A stretch of DNA of 64,000 nt from MH13 sp042140245. Its GTDB lineage: Bacteria; Pseudomonadota; Alphaproteobacteria; Rhizobiales; MH13. The position numbers were made by a program, and so were the translations under genes. The notes under the pieces were generated by a model. The model was not told the origin of the DNA, made no database searches, and saw only the letters and a program-made list of their open reading frames with translations. Shown piece after piece: positions 27,378 to 36,405 of the stretch (position 1 is the first letter of the stretch; each line of letters starts with the position of its first letter). The stretch spans positions 2,976,001 to 3,040,000 of the forward strand of contig NZ_CP159483.1 of NCBI RefSeq assembly GCF_042140245.1, read 5' to 3'.

Positions 27378-27857
27378 ATGTCGAAGTCCAAAGCCACCAT
27401 CGATCAGGATTTTATCCGTCAGCTTGCCCTGCTGCTTAATGAGACGGACCTGACCGAAATTGAGGTTGAGCAAGACGATACCCGGGTTCGCATTGCCCGC
27501 ACGCCCGCTCCTGTTACCCACACCGCTCAAGTGTCCGCGCCTGCGGTCGCTGCCCCGGCTGCTCCAGCGGCCGCCCCTGCCCCGGCAGCCTCAACGGCGC
27601 CAGCGCCAGCTGAAAGCGCGCAGGGCGAAGCGGTACGCTCGCCGATGGTTGGCACGGCCTATCTGTCATCTGAGCCTGGCGCCCCAGCCTACATCAAGGT
27701 GGGTGATACAGTGCGCGAAGGGCAAACGCTGCTGATCGTGGAAGCAATGAAAACGATGAACCAAATCCCAGCCACGGCCTCCGGCGTAGTGCAAGAGATT
27801 TTGGTGACCGACAAGCAGCCGGTTGAGTATGGCGAGCCGCTGGTGATTATCGCCTAA
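27378..27857 (+). CDS. accB: biotin carboxyl carrier protein of acetyl-CoA carboxylase
   Basis: A 159-residue carrier that shuttles carboxyl groups in malonyl-CoA synthesis. The N-terminal TIDQDFIRQLALLLNETDL and TEIEVEQDD segments match alphaproteobacterial AccB. An Ala/Pro linker follows (about residues 55-85), then the biotinyl domain with EAMKTMNQI, Lys125 being the biotin attachment site. I chose the ATG at 27378 behind GAAAGAG; ATGs at 27357 and 27360 are alternatives. accC follows after 10 bases. Confidence 0.94.
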   Translation: MSKSKATIDQDFIRQLALLLNETDLTEIEVEQDDTRVRIARTPAPVTHTAQVSAPAVAAPAAPAAAPAPAASTAPAPAESAQGEAVRSPMVGTAYLSSEPGAPAYIKVGDTVREGQTLLIVEAMKTMNQIPATASGVVQEILVTDKQPVEYGEPLVIIA

Positions 27858-27867
27858 GGGGTCAGAC

Positions 27868-29214
27868 ATGTTCAAAAAAGTCCTGATCGCCAACCGTGGT
27901 GAGATCGCGCTGCGTGTGCTGCGCGCCTGCAAAGAGCTCGGTATTGGCACCGTTGCGGTGCACTCAACGGCCGATGCCCATGCCATGCATGTGCGCCTGG
28001 CTGATGAGAGCGTTTGCATCGGTCCGCCTGATGCCAGCGAGAGCTATCTGAACATTCCGCAGATTTTGGCCGCCTGTGAAATCACCGGCGCCGATGCGGT
28101 GCACCCCGGCTATGGTTTCCTGTCAGAGAACGCCAAGTTCTCTGAGATTCTGGCGGCCCATAACGTCACCTTTATCGGCCCGAAAGCTGAGCATATCGAG
28201 GTGATGGGCGATAAGATCGCGGCCAAAACCACCGTCAAACGTCTTGGCATCCCCGTCGTTCCTGGCTCGGAAGGCGAGCTGCGGTCGGTGGAAGAAGCAC
28301 GCCAAGTGGCAGACGGCATGGGCTATCCGGTGATTGTCAAAGCCTCTGCCGGTGGCGGTGGTCGCGGCATGAAGGTTGCCAACAACGCCGAAGAGTTGGC
28401 CGATGCGGTCAACACAGCTCGCGCCGAAGCGCGCGCCGCCTTTGGCGACGATGCGCTTTACATGGAGAAATATCTACAAAATCCGCGCCATATCGAAGTT
28501 CAGGTGTTTGGCGATGGCATGGGCAAAGCGATCCATCTGGGTGAACGCGACTGCTCACTGCAGCGGCGTCACCAGAAGGTATGGGAAGAGGCATTGTCGC
28601 CAGTGATCACGCCTGAGCAGCGCGAAGAAATTGGCGCTGTTTCGGCCAAGGCCATTGCTGATCTTGGCTATTCAGGTGCTGGTACGATTGAGTTTCTCTA
28701 TGAGGATGGCGAGTTCTATTTCATCGAGATGAACACCCGCTTGCAGGTGGAGCATCCGGTAACAGAGGCGATCACCGGGCTAGACCTTGTGGCCGAACAA
28801 TTGCGGGTCGCCGCCGGTCAGGGCCTGTCAGTCACGCAGGACGACATCTCCTTTAAGGGCCACGCTATCGAGGTGCGCATCAATGCAGAGCACCCTGAAA
28901 CCTTCCGCCCTTCGCCTGGTATGATTGAGGCGTTTCACCCCTCAGGTGGTCTAGGCGTGCGCGTGGATTCAGCGGTCTATCAGGGCTATCAGATCCCACC
29001 CTATTACGACAGCTTGATCGGCAAGCTGATCGTCCATGCGGATACGCGCGAGATGTGCATAAACCGGATGGCGCGGGCGTTGGATGAGTTCGTAATTTCC
29101 GGCGTGGACAGCACCCTGCCCTTGTTCCGCCGCCTGGTGAACGAGCCCGATGTGCGCAGCGGCAACTATTCCATCCATTGGCTGGAACGTTGGCTGGCTG
29201 ATCAGGGTCACTGA
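27868..29214 (+). CDS. accC: biotin carboxylase subunit of acetyl-CoA carboxylase
   Basis: A 448-residue ATP-grasp enzyme that carboxylates biotin on AccB using bicarbonate and ATP. It starts MFKKVLIANRGEIALRV and carries the glycine-rich loop ASAGGGGRGMK, HIEVQVFGDG, the RDCSLQRRHQK segment and EMNTRLQVEHPVTE. Length is normal for AccC. AAGGGG precedes the ATG. It is in one operon with accB and probably aat. Confidence 0.97.
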   Translation: MFKKVLIANRGEIALRVLRACKELGIGTVAVHSTADAHAMHVRLADESVCIGPPDASESYLNIPQILAACEITGADAVHPGYGFLSENAKFSEILAAHNVTFIGPKAEHIEVMGDKIAAKTTVKRLGIPVVPGSEGELRSVEEARQVADGMGYPVIVKASAGGGGRGMKVANNAEELADAVNTARAEARAAFGDDALYMEKYLQNPRHIEVQVFGDGMGKAIHLGERDCSLQRRHQKVWEEALSPVITPEQREEIGAVSAKAIADLGYSGAGTIEFLYEDGEFYFIEMNTRLQVEHPVTEAITGLDLVAEQLRVAAGQGLSVTQDDISFKGHAIEVRINAEHPETFRPSPGMIEAFHPSGGLGVRVDSAVYQGYQIPPYYDSLIGKLIVHADTREMCINRMARALDEFVISGVDSTLPLFRRLVNEPDVRSGNYSIHWLERWLADQGH

Positions 29215-29233
29215 CCGACAGGCAGGCCCGCTG

Positions 29234-29890
29234 ATGGCCGAGACGATTACCCCTGACCTTCTGTTGCAAGCCTACGAAGTGGGTTTTTTTCCAATGGCTG
29301 AGGATGCCGACGATACGTCGGTGTTTTGGGTCAATCCGCCGATGCGTGGGGTCATTCCGCTTGATGCGTTCCACGTGCCGCGTCGCCTTGCGCGCACTGT
29401 TCGCCAAGATGTCTATCAGGTTCGCATCGACAGTGATTTCGACGCTGTGATCGATGGGTGTTCGGCCAGCGCACCGGGCCGGGCCTCAACCTGGATCAAC
29501 GCCGACATCCGCTTTCTCTATGGCGAGCTTTTTAAGCGCGGCAACTGCCACACGGTGGAAACATGGCGCGATGGTGAGCTGGTCGGTGGCTTGTACGGCG
29601 TAGCGCTGGGTGGCGCGTTTTTCGGTGAGAGCATGTTTTCGCGCGAGCGCGACGCATCCAAAGTGGCGCTGGTGCATCTGGTTGGACGCTTAATCGCAGG
29701 CGGATACACGTTGCTCGATACGCAGTTCATCACCGAGCATTTGCGGCAGTTTGGCGCTGTGGAGATCTCGGCCGATATCTATCGTGAAGCGTTGCGTGAG
29801 GCCGTGACGGTCGATGCCAACTTTTATTGCTGGCCAGCGGCTGGCGTTTCAGGCGCCGCATCGCTGCAACCGGTGAGCCAAACATCATAG
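29234..29890 (+). CDS. aat: leucyl/phenylalanyl-tRNA-protein transferase
   Basis: A 218-residue enzyme of the bacterial N-end rule that adds Leu or Phe to proteins with N-terminal Arg or Lys, marking them for ClpS/ClpAP. Motifs EVGFFPMAE, RGVIPLD, GGLYGVALGGAFFGESMFS and the LLDTQFITEHL segment are typical. The ATG at 29234 lies 20 bases after accC; an open frame back to 29150 overlaps accC. Its last 67 bases overlap the 3' end of the convergent DUF2155 gene. Confidence 0.93.
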   Translation: MAETITPDLLLQAYEVGFFPMAEDADDTSVFWVNPPMRGVIPLDAFHVPRRLARTVRQDVYQVRIDSDFDAVIDGCSASAPGRASTWINADIRFLYGELFKRGNCHTVETWRDGELVGGLYGVALGGAFFGESMFSRERDASKVALVHLVGRLIAGGYTLLDTQFITEHLRQFGAVEISADIYREALREAVTVDANFYCWPAAGVSGAASLQPVSQTS

Positions 29891-30255
29891 ACCGGGTGAT
29901 CGATGGCGTTGAGGCCGGGGCTTTCAGCGATCATCCAGCCGGTGAAAACCCTGCGAATGCGGCGATCAAGGGTGAGTTCATCAACTTCCAAGAACACCGT
30001 TGTGCGTTCTGGCTCTGAGGGCGGGCGGTCATAGCAAACGCGCGGGGTCAGCTGCAACGCGCCGAACTGCACTGTCTCATCAACGAAGACGTAGAAGGTG
30101 TGCAATTCACCCGTGATCTTATCGAGACCGGCAAACAGCGCGACCGGGTGCTCATTGCGCAGAACCGGCGCAGATGTCTGAGCGGTGCTTTGGCCGACAG
30201 CCCCGAAAAACACGGCAATGGTCAAAACAGCGGTGAAGTAAGTCGGCAGACGCAT
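29824..30255 (-). CDS. DUF2155 exported protein
   Basis: A 143-residue protein with a signal peptide of about 27 residues ending STAQT. Family features are HPVALFAGLDKITGELHTF, then VCYDRPPSEPERTTVF and the GWMIAESPGLNAIDHPVYD segment with Cys residues in VCYD and LTGC that could form a disulfide. DUF2155 proteins lie beside the NDUFA12 gene in alphaproteobacteria; their function is not established. The ATG at 30255 has GAG upstream. Confidence 0.88.
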   Translation of the reverse strand: MRLPTYFTAVLTIAVFFGAVGQSTAQTSAPVLRNEHPVALFAGLDKITGELHTFYVFVDETVQFGALQLTPRVCYDRPPSEPERTTVFLEVDELTLDRRIRRVFTGWMIAESPGLNAIDHPVYDVWLTGCSDAAPETPAAGQQ

Positions 30256-30381
30256 GAATATCTCGGATGTGATTCGGGGCGCGCATAGGCGTGGCAGGGC
30301 TCGCGAAAGCCCTGTTGGCACATTGTGGCGATTCGATGCTGTTTTCCTAGCTAGAAAGCCCGGGGTGCCCTCCAAGCGACA

Positions 30382-30777
30382 TCAGTCGCCTGGTGACCAA
30401 GCCTCATAATCACCAGTGGCTGCTGGACGCTTGGTGGGCGTAAGAATCGAGCCATCAGGGCGATAGGCGCCCGGCATACCGGTGCGGTTCGGTTTGTGCG
30501 GCAATTCCCACTCTTTGGCGACATAGTCATCCTCGGTGGGGGGAACATCGGTTTTCTTGTGCATCCAACCGTGCCAGCCTGGAGGAATGGCCGATGCATC
30601 GGCTTCGCCATTGTAAATCACCCAGCGGCGCTCACCCAAAGGCGGAACATCAGCACGGTAGTAGACATTGCCCAGCTGATCCTCACCCACACGCTGCCCC
30701 TTGCGGGCGGTGAAAAGCATGGTGCCGAACGTTTGGTCCTGCCACCAAGTGAAGAAGCGCAAGAAAAACTGTTTCAT
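30382..30777 (-). CDS. NADH:ubiquinone oxidoreductase NDUFA12-type subunit
   Basis: A 131-residue supernumerary subunit of complex I shared by alphaproteobacteria and mitochondria. Recognisable segments are TFGTMLFTARKGQRVGEDQ, GNVYYRADVP, RRWVIYNGEADASAIPPGWH and GWMHKKTDVPPTEDD. It is encoded far from the main nuo operon, as is usual. I chose the ATG at 30777; a longer open frame to 30954 has no family similarity. DUF2155 follows 126 bases downstream. Confidence 0.9.
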   Translation of the reverse strand: MKQFFLRFFTWWQDQTFGTMLFTARKGQRVGEDQLGNVYYRADVPPLGERRWVIYNGEADASAIPPGWHGWMHKKTDVPPTEDDYVAKEWELPHKPNRTGMPGAYRPDGSILTPTKRPAATGDYEAWSPGD

Positions 30778-31337
30778 GTTTGATCCGCAAACAGGCGTGG
30801 AAAGGTTTGGCGTGGTTGTGCCTTGAATGATGAGCCCTGTCCAGCGCACCCTTTGCTTAAGCGATCGGCTCACAGACATCTTCGCTTGATGCGTGCTCGC
30901 GCCCTTTTTCGTTGCATCCGATGTTGCCCACAGGGGCGGGAAAATTGTCCACATTCATCCCGTGGAAAAAATTCTTTGTCGGTGTTTCCTTTAGACGAAG
31001 GTTGACGAGCGGATGCGAGTTGGGCCTTCTGGTCGACGGTGTGGTGACCACCCAGCAAATCTGGGCTCGGCGGCACATAATCAGAGTAAGCGTTTTTGCA
31101 ATTGGTTTGGGCCCTCTGCTGTGTGTAGCAGCGGACTGCTTTCTTGCGGCCTAAAGGCCCCACATATGGTGTTAATTTTTTGTTTACACACTATATGTTG
31201 ATGTGTTGTGGCTATTGCACAAACGGAATCGACATCGACCTGAAACAGGTCATGCTTGAGAGGTCTGGCGGCGTTGCGGCAGACTAGGGTGAGCATCTGT
31301 GTGTCGGCTTAGAATGGGCTAGAGGAGCACTACCAAT
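30778..31337. other. intergenic control region of nrdJ
   Basis: This 560-base region separates leftward NDUFA12 from rightward nrdJ. Its right part is AT-rich and holds a candidate NrdR box pair (31157-31203). I see no B12 riboswitch box, and no RNA gene or ORF that I can support. Confidence 0.5.
31157..31203 (+). promoter_or_regulatory. candidate tandem NrdR boxes
   Basis: Box 1 (31157-31172) matches about 11 of 16 and box 2 (31188-31203, ACACTATATGTTGATG) about 12 of 16 positions of the NrdR consensus ACACWATATATWGTGT. The centre-to-centre distance is 31 bases, the known spacing of NrdR box pairs. They lie about 135 bases before the nrdJ start, which fits repression by NrdR when dATP is high. 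Confidence 0.6.
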
Positions 31338-34300
31338 ATGCGTGTCGCACGGCATTTCACCAAAGACGGTCAATCGGCCTATGCGGATCTTACCTTCCGC
31401 AATGCGCTCAGCGAGATTCGCAATCCTGATGGATCGATCGTCTTCCAGTTGAAGGACATTCAGGTTCCTGAGACCTGGAGCCAGGTTGCCTGCGACATCA
31501 TTGCGCAAAAATATTTCCGTAAAGCCGGTGTGCCCGCTCGACTGAAAAAGGTCGAAGAAAATTCCGTTCCCTCTTGGCTCTGGCGGTCGGTTGCTGACGA
31601 AGAGGCGCTCGCCGAGTTGCCCGAAGAGGAGCGCTACGGTCCTGAGACAGATTCGCGCCAGGTGTTTGACCGCCTGTCCGGCACTTGGACCTATTGGGGT
31701 TGGAAAGGCGGCTATTTCGACAGCGAAGAAGACGCACTGGCGTTCCGCGACGAACTGGCCTTCATGCTTGCCACCCAGCGCGTGGCACCAAACTCGCCAC
31801 AATGGTTCAACACAGGATTGCACTGGGCCTATGGCATCGATGGCCCAGGCCAGGGCCACTATTATGTGGACCCGGAAACCGGCGAGCTGACCAAGTCAGC
31901 CTCATCTTATGAGCACCCACAGCCGCACGCCTGCTTCATCCAGGGCGTTGGCGATGACCTGGTGAACGAAGGCGGCATCATGGACCTTTGGGTGCGTGAG
32001 GCGCGCCTGTTCAAATATGGTTCCGGCACTGGCTCCAACTTCTCTATGCTGCGCGGTGAAGGCGAAAAACTCTCCGGCGGTGGCAAATCCTCCGGCCTGA
32101 TGAGCTTCCTCAAAATTGGTGATCGCGCCGCTGGTGCCATCAAGTCGGGCGGCACGACGCGTCGCGCGGCCAAGATGGTGGTTGTGGATGTCGACCATCC
32201 CGACATCGAGACCTACATCGACTGGAAGGTGAAGGAAGAGCAGAAAGTTGCTGCGCTCGTCACCGGCTCGAAGATCGTCAAGAAGCACCTGACCGCCATC
32301 ATGAAGGCATGCGTCAATTGCGAAGGCGAGGATGGCGATTGCTTTGAAGTCACCAAGAACCCTGCGCTGAAGCGTGAAGTGCGCGCAGCGAAAAAGGCTC
32401 TGGTGCCAGAGAACTATATCGCCCGTGTCATTCAGTTTGCGCGCCAAGGCTATAAAGAGCTTGAGTTCTCCACCTATGACACTGACTGGGATTCTGAAGC
32501 CTATGGCACTGTGTCGGGCCAGAACTCCAACAACTCAGTGTCGATCACCGACGATTTCCTGCGTTCCGTTGAGCAGGATGGGGATTGGGACCTGGTTGAG
32601 CGGACAACGGGCAAAGTCCACAAAACGGTGAAGAGCCAGGACCTTTGGGAAAAGATCGGTCACGCCGCGTGGGCGTCAGCTGATCCCGGCCTGCATTTCA
32701 ACACGACCATGAACGACTGGCATACCTCGCCAGCCGGTGGACGCATTCGCGCGTCCAACCCGTGTTCGGAATACATGTTCTTGGACAACACGGCCTGTAA
32801 CCTCGCTTCCCTGAACCTGCTTCAGTTCAATGAAGCCAGCGAAAGCGGCGCGCAAAAGGTTTTTGATATCGAAGCCTATGAGCATGGTGTGCGGCTCTGG
32901 ACCATGGTTCTGGAAATCTCCGTCGCCATGGCGCAGTTCCCGTCCAAGCAGATTGCTCAGCTTTCCTATGAGTATCGCACGCTAGGCCTTGGCTATGCCA
33001 ATATTGGTGGCCTGCTGATGACGTCTGGCATTCCCTATGACTCACCAGAGGGCCGCGCGATCTGTGGCGCGCTGACGGCGATCATGACCGGTGTTGCCTA
33101 TGCGACGTCAGCAGAAATGGCCAAAGAGCTTGGTCCTTTCCCGGGCTATGAAGCCAATGCGGACAACATGCTGCGCGTGATGCGCAACCACCGCCAGGCA
33201 GCCCTGGGTATGACAGATGGCTATCAAGGCCTCTCCGTCAATCCAGTGCCGCTGGATCATAAAAACTGCCCTGATCAGCGCATGATCAAACATGCGACAG
33301 AAGCGTGGGACAAAGCGGTCGCACTCGGCGCCGAGCACGGCTATCGCAATGCACAGGCCACGGTGATCGCGCCGACCGGTACGATTGGTCTGGTCATGGA
33401 TTGCGATACGACAGGTATTGAGCCGGACTTCGCTCTGGTGAAGTTCAAGAAGCTGGCCGGTGGCGGTTACTTCAAGATCATCAACCGTGCCGTGCCCGAA
33501 GCATTGCGTGTGCTTGGGTACACCGAGGCCGAGATCGGCGAGATCGAAGCTTATGCGGTGGGTCATGGCTCGCTGGCGCAGGCGCCCGGTGTCAATCACA
33601 CAAGCTTGAAAGCTCGCGGTTTCTCCGATGCTGCGGTCGCCAAGATTGAAGGCGCACTGGGCTCAGCGTTCGATATCAAGTTTGTGTTCAACCGTTGGAC
33701 GCTCGGCGACGACATCGCCATTGACGAGCTAGGCTTCACAGACGAACAGCTCAACGACCCTGCTTTCGATATGCTCTCAGCCCTCGGGTTCGAAGCTGAC
33801 GAAATCAGCATGGCCAATGAACATGTCTGCGGAACAATGACGCTGGAAGGTGCACCGCACCTGAAAGAGGAACACTATGCAGTGTTCGATTGCGCCAACC
33901 CATGCGGCAAGAAGGGCAAGCGCTTCCTGTCGGTGGAAAGCCATATCCACATGATGGCTGCTGCCCAACCGTTCATCTCAGGTGCGATCTCCAAAACGAT
34001 CAACATGCCGAACGCGGCGACGGTTGAGGATTGCAAGAGTGCCTACATGCTCTCTTGGAAACTCGCTTTGAAAGCCAATGCGCTTTACCGCGATGGCTCA
34101 AAACTCTCGCAGCCGCTCAATTCGCAGTTGCTTGCTGACAATGATGATGACGAGGATGCTGAGGACGCAGCAGAAGCGATTATCGCTGCACCACAGGGCC
34201 TGCGCGCCCAAAAGGTGGCGGAGAAAATCGTTGAGCGCATCATCGAAAAAGAAGTGCGCATGCGCGAGAAAATGCCGGACCGCCGCAAGGGTTACACCCA

Positions 34301-35033
34301 GAAGGCGCGTGTTGGCGGGCATAAAGTGTATCTAACCACTGGCGAATATGAAGATGGTCGCCTAGGCGAAGTATTCATCGACATGCACAAAGAGGGCGCT
34401 GCCTTCCGCGCGATGATGAACAATTTTGCCATCGCGATCTCGCTCGGCCTGCAATATGGCGTGCCGCTGGAAGAGTATGTGGATGCCTTCACCTTCACCC
34501 GGTTTGAGCCGGCAGGCATGGTGCAGGGCAATGAGACGATCAAGAATGCGACGTCGATCCTGGACTACATCTTCCGCGAACTGGCGGTCTCCTATCTCGG
34601 CCGTTACGATCTGGCGCATGTCCAGCCTGATGAAGCTGGTGCCACGACCCTTGGCAAAGGCGAAGATGCTGAAAAGCCATCTGCCAACTCCATCGTGTCG
34701 GCTGGTCTGGTGCGCGGCAAAGTGGCTGAGCGTTTGCAGGTTGTGGGTGGTTCTGCTGTCGGCAATTCCAATGCCCCTGCCCCAAGCACGGTGACGGCGT
34801 CGCTGTCATCAGCAGCTGTGGCAACATCAGCAGCGTTGCAGATGGCACCTGAAGCCGACATTGCTCCTGCGGTAGCAGCTAAGCCGTTGGAAAGTGTCGC
34901 GGAGCAGCGCTCCATTGCGCGGATGAAGGGCTATGAGGGCGAAAGCTGCTCTGAATGCGGTAACTTCACCATGGTGCGCAACGGGACTTGCTTGAAATGC
35001 GACACCTGCGGCTCAACAAGCGGATGCTCGTAA
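31338..35033 (+). CDS. nrdJ: adenosylcobalamin-dependent (class II) ribonucleotide reductase
   Basis: A 1231-residue enzyme that makes deoxyribonucleotides using a B12-derived radical, working with or without oxygen. Active-site cysteine Cys199 lies in HACFIQGV, and the radical-loop NPCSEY gives Cys476 and Glu478. ATVIAPTGTIGLVMDCDTTG is the family phosphate-binding loop. A region near TSILDYIFRELAVSYLGRYD is TSCPD-like. The tail (1204-1231) holds a CxxC zinc-type cluster, CSEC..CLKC..C, typical of the long form. AGAGGAG precedes the ATG. A hairpin terminator follows. Confidence 0.96.
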   Translation: MRVARHFTKDGQSAYADLTFRNALSEIRNPDGSIVFQLKDIQVPETWSQVACDIIAQKYFRKAGVPARLKKVEENSVPSWLWRSVADEEALAELPEEERYGPETDSRQVFDRLSGTWTYWGWKGGYFDSEEDALAFRDELAFMLATQRVAPNSPQWFNTGLHWAYGIDGPGQGHYYVDPETGELTKSASSYEHPQPHACFIQGVGDDLVNEGGIMDLWVREARLFKYGSGTGSNFSMLRGEGEKLSGGGKSSGLMSFLKIGDRAAGAIKSGGTTRRAAKMVVVDVDHPDIETYIDWKVKEEQKVAALVTGSKIVKKHLTAIMKACVNCEGEDGDCFEVTKNPALKREVRAAKKALVPENYIARVIQFARQGYKELEFSTYDTDWDSEAYGTVSGQNSNNSVSITDDFLRSVEQDGDWDLVERTTGKVHKTVKSQDLWEKIGHAAWASADPGLHFNTTMNDWHTSPAGGRIRASNPCSEYMFLDNTACNLASLNLLQFNEASESGAQKVFDIEAYEHGVRLWTMVLEISVAMAQFPSKQIAQLSYEYRTLGLGYANIGGLLMTSGIPYDSPEGRAICGALTAIMTGVAYATSAEMAKELGPFPGYEANADNMLRVMRNHRQAALGMTDGYQGLSVNPVPLDHKNCPDQRMIKHATEAWDKAVALGAEHGYRNAQATVIAPTGTIGLVMDCDTTGIEPDFALVKFKKLAGGGYFKIINRAVPEALRVLGYTEAEIGEIEAYAVGHGSLAQAPGVNHTSLKARGFSDAAVAKIEGALGSAFDIKFVFNRWTLGDDIAIDELGFTDEQLNDPAFDMLSALGFEADEISMANEHVCGTMTLEGAPHLKEEHYAVFDCANPCGKKGKRFLSVESHIHMMAAAQPFISGAISKTINMPNAATVEDCKSAYMLSWKLALKANALYRDGSKLSQPLNSQLLADNDDDEDAEDAAEAIIAAPQGLRAQKVAEKIVERIIEKEVRMREKMPDRRKGYTQKARVGGHKVYLTTGEYEDGRLGEVFIDMHKEGAAFRAMMNNFAIAISLGLQYGVPLEEYVDAFTFTRFEPAGMVQGNETIKNATSILDYIFRELAVSYLGRYDLAHVQPDEAGATTLGKGEDAEKPSANSIVSAGLVRGKVAERLQVVGGSAVGNSNAPAPSTVTASLSSAAVATSAALQMAPEADIAPAVAAKPLESVAEQRSIARMKGYEGESCSECGNFTMVRNGTCLKCDTCGSTSGCS

Positions 35034-35111
35034 CGATGACTTCCACGCTATTCTTCTCCTCCCTGAGAGTATGACTGCGTGTACTGAGCTGAGACATCTG
35101 TCTGTTGCTCC

Positions 35112-35140
35112 AAGCCCGGCTTCTTCAGCCGGGCTTTTTC
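35112..35140 (+). terminator. Rho-independent terminator after nrdJ
   Basis: AAGCCCGGC (35112-35120) and GCCGGGCTT (35128-35136) form a 9-bp stem with a 7-base loop, followed by a T-run. Confidence 0.93.
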
Positions 35141-35169
35141 TTTGCCCGCGTTGCGCGTAAGTCGGTACC

Positions 35170-36405
35170 ATGCGCTCACTGCCTTACGACTCTGCTTCAC
35201 GTCGCCTGTTCATAGACCCGCGTCAGGATGCCTTCGTTCAAAACCCTTATCCGTCCTACGCCGCACTCCATGAGGCCGGCGGGGACCATGGACCCGTTGT
35301 GTTCTGGGAGGCCTATGACCACTGGGTGTTTGGCGGCTTGAATGCGGTGAATGCTCTATTCCGTGACCGGCGTTTGGGGCGGCAAATTCTCCATCGCACG
35401 ACCCGTGAGGCTCTCGGCTGGGATGCCCCTCACTCTCACACGGCAGACTTTGACGCCATTGATGCACGCTCACTTCTTGAGTTGGAACCGCCTGATCACA
35501 CGCGGCTAAGGGCCTTGATCAATCGCGCGTTCGTCTCTCGGCACGTGGAAGCGCTGGGGCCTGAGATTGCGGCGGAGACGAACAAGGCGATGGACGCTTT
35601 TGGTGATGCACCTGACCTCTTGGCCGACTTCGCTGAACCGATTGCGGGCAACACCATCGCACGCATGCTTGGCATCGATCTGCTGCATGTGCCGCAATTG
35701 CTCGCTTGGTCGCACGCTATGGTGCAGATGTATGCCTTTGGACGTGACCGCGCCGTTGAGGAAGCTGCCAATGCCGCCGCACGCGCGTTCACAAAGTTTG
35801 TCCGCGAGGAAATCGCCACACGCCGTCAGGGCCCCGGTCCTGATCTACTCACCCATCTCATTACCGCGCATGAGGCGCAGGACAGGCTCACCGAAGAGGA
35901 AATCATCTCTACCATGATCCTGCTTCTCAATGCTGGTCACGAGGCCACTGTCCACGCCATGGGCAATGGGTTGCGGACACTGTTTCTGGCTTCCTCAGAC
36001 GAGCGCATGCGCTGGCTCGCCGATCCGGAAGCGATGACGGAGGAAATCCTGCGCCACACGCCACCTCTGCACATGTTCATGCGTTATGTACTGGAGGACT
36101 GCGAGCTTTACGGCGCACCCTTCAAACAAGGCGATGTGATCGGCCTGCATCTTGGGCTTGCCAATCATGATCCACGCGCGATGCCCGCCCCACAGCGCTT
36201 TGACCCCTCGCGTGTGCCAGTCAAAAACGTTGCCTTTGGCGCGGGCATTCATTTCTGCATCGGTCACACGTTGGCGCGACTGGAGATGGCGACGGCCATC
36301 CCGATGCTCTTTGCCCGTTTCCCAAACATGCACATGGCTGAGACGCCGCGCTTCAAAAACGCCTATCATTTTCATGGCCTTGAAAGCCTAAGCGTGTCGT
36401 TGTGA
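35170..36405 (+). CDS. cytochrome P450 monooxygenase
   Basis: A 411-residue soluble bacterial P450. The haem-binding loop FGAGIHFCIGHTLA gives the axial ligand Cys363, the K-helix motif is Glu292-xx-Arg295 (EILR), and the C-terminal PQRFDPSR meander is present. In the I-helix the oxygen-activation motif reads AGHEAT (255-260): the usual catalytic threonine after the acidic residue is Ala259. No ferredoxin or reductase gene is nearby. It starts 30 bases after the nrdJ terminator, and its stop overlaps the dipeptidase start. The substrate is unknown. Confidence 0.94.
   Translation: MRSLPYDSASRRLFIDPRQDAFVQNPYPSYAALHEAGGDHGPVVFWEAYDHWVFGGLNAVNALFRDRRLGRQILHRTTREALGWDAPHSHTADFDAIDARSLLELEPPDHTRLRALINRAFVSRHVEALGPEIAAETNKAMDAFGDAPDLLADFAEPIAGNTIARMLGIDLLHVPQLLAWSHAMVQMYAFGRDRAVEEAANAAARAFTKFVREEIATRRQGPGPDLLTHLITAHEAQDRLTEEEIISTMILLLNAGHEATVHAMGNGLRTLFLASSDERMRWLADPEAMTEEILRHTPPLHMFMRYVLEDCELYGAPFKQGDVIGLHLGLANHDPRAMPAPQRFDPSRVPVKNVAFGAGIHFCIGHTLARLEMATAIPMLFARFPNMHMAETPRFKNAYHFHGLESLSVSL

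Noticed and set aside
30778..31337. B12 riboswitch before nrdJ
   Set aside because: Expected for a B12-dependent enzyme, but I could not find the conserved B12 box.
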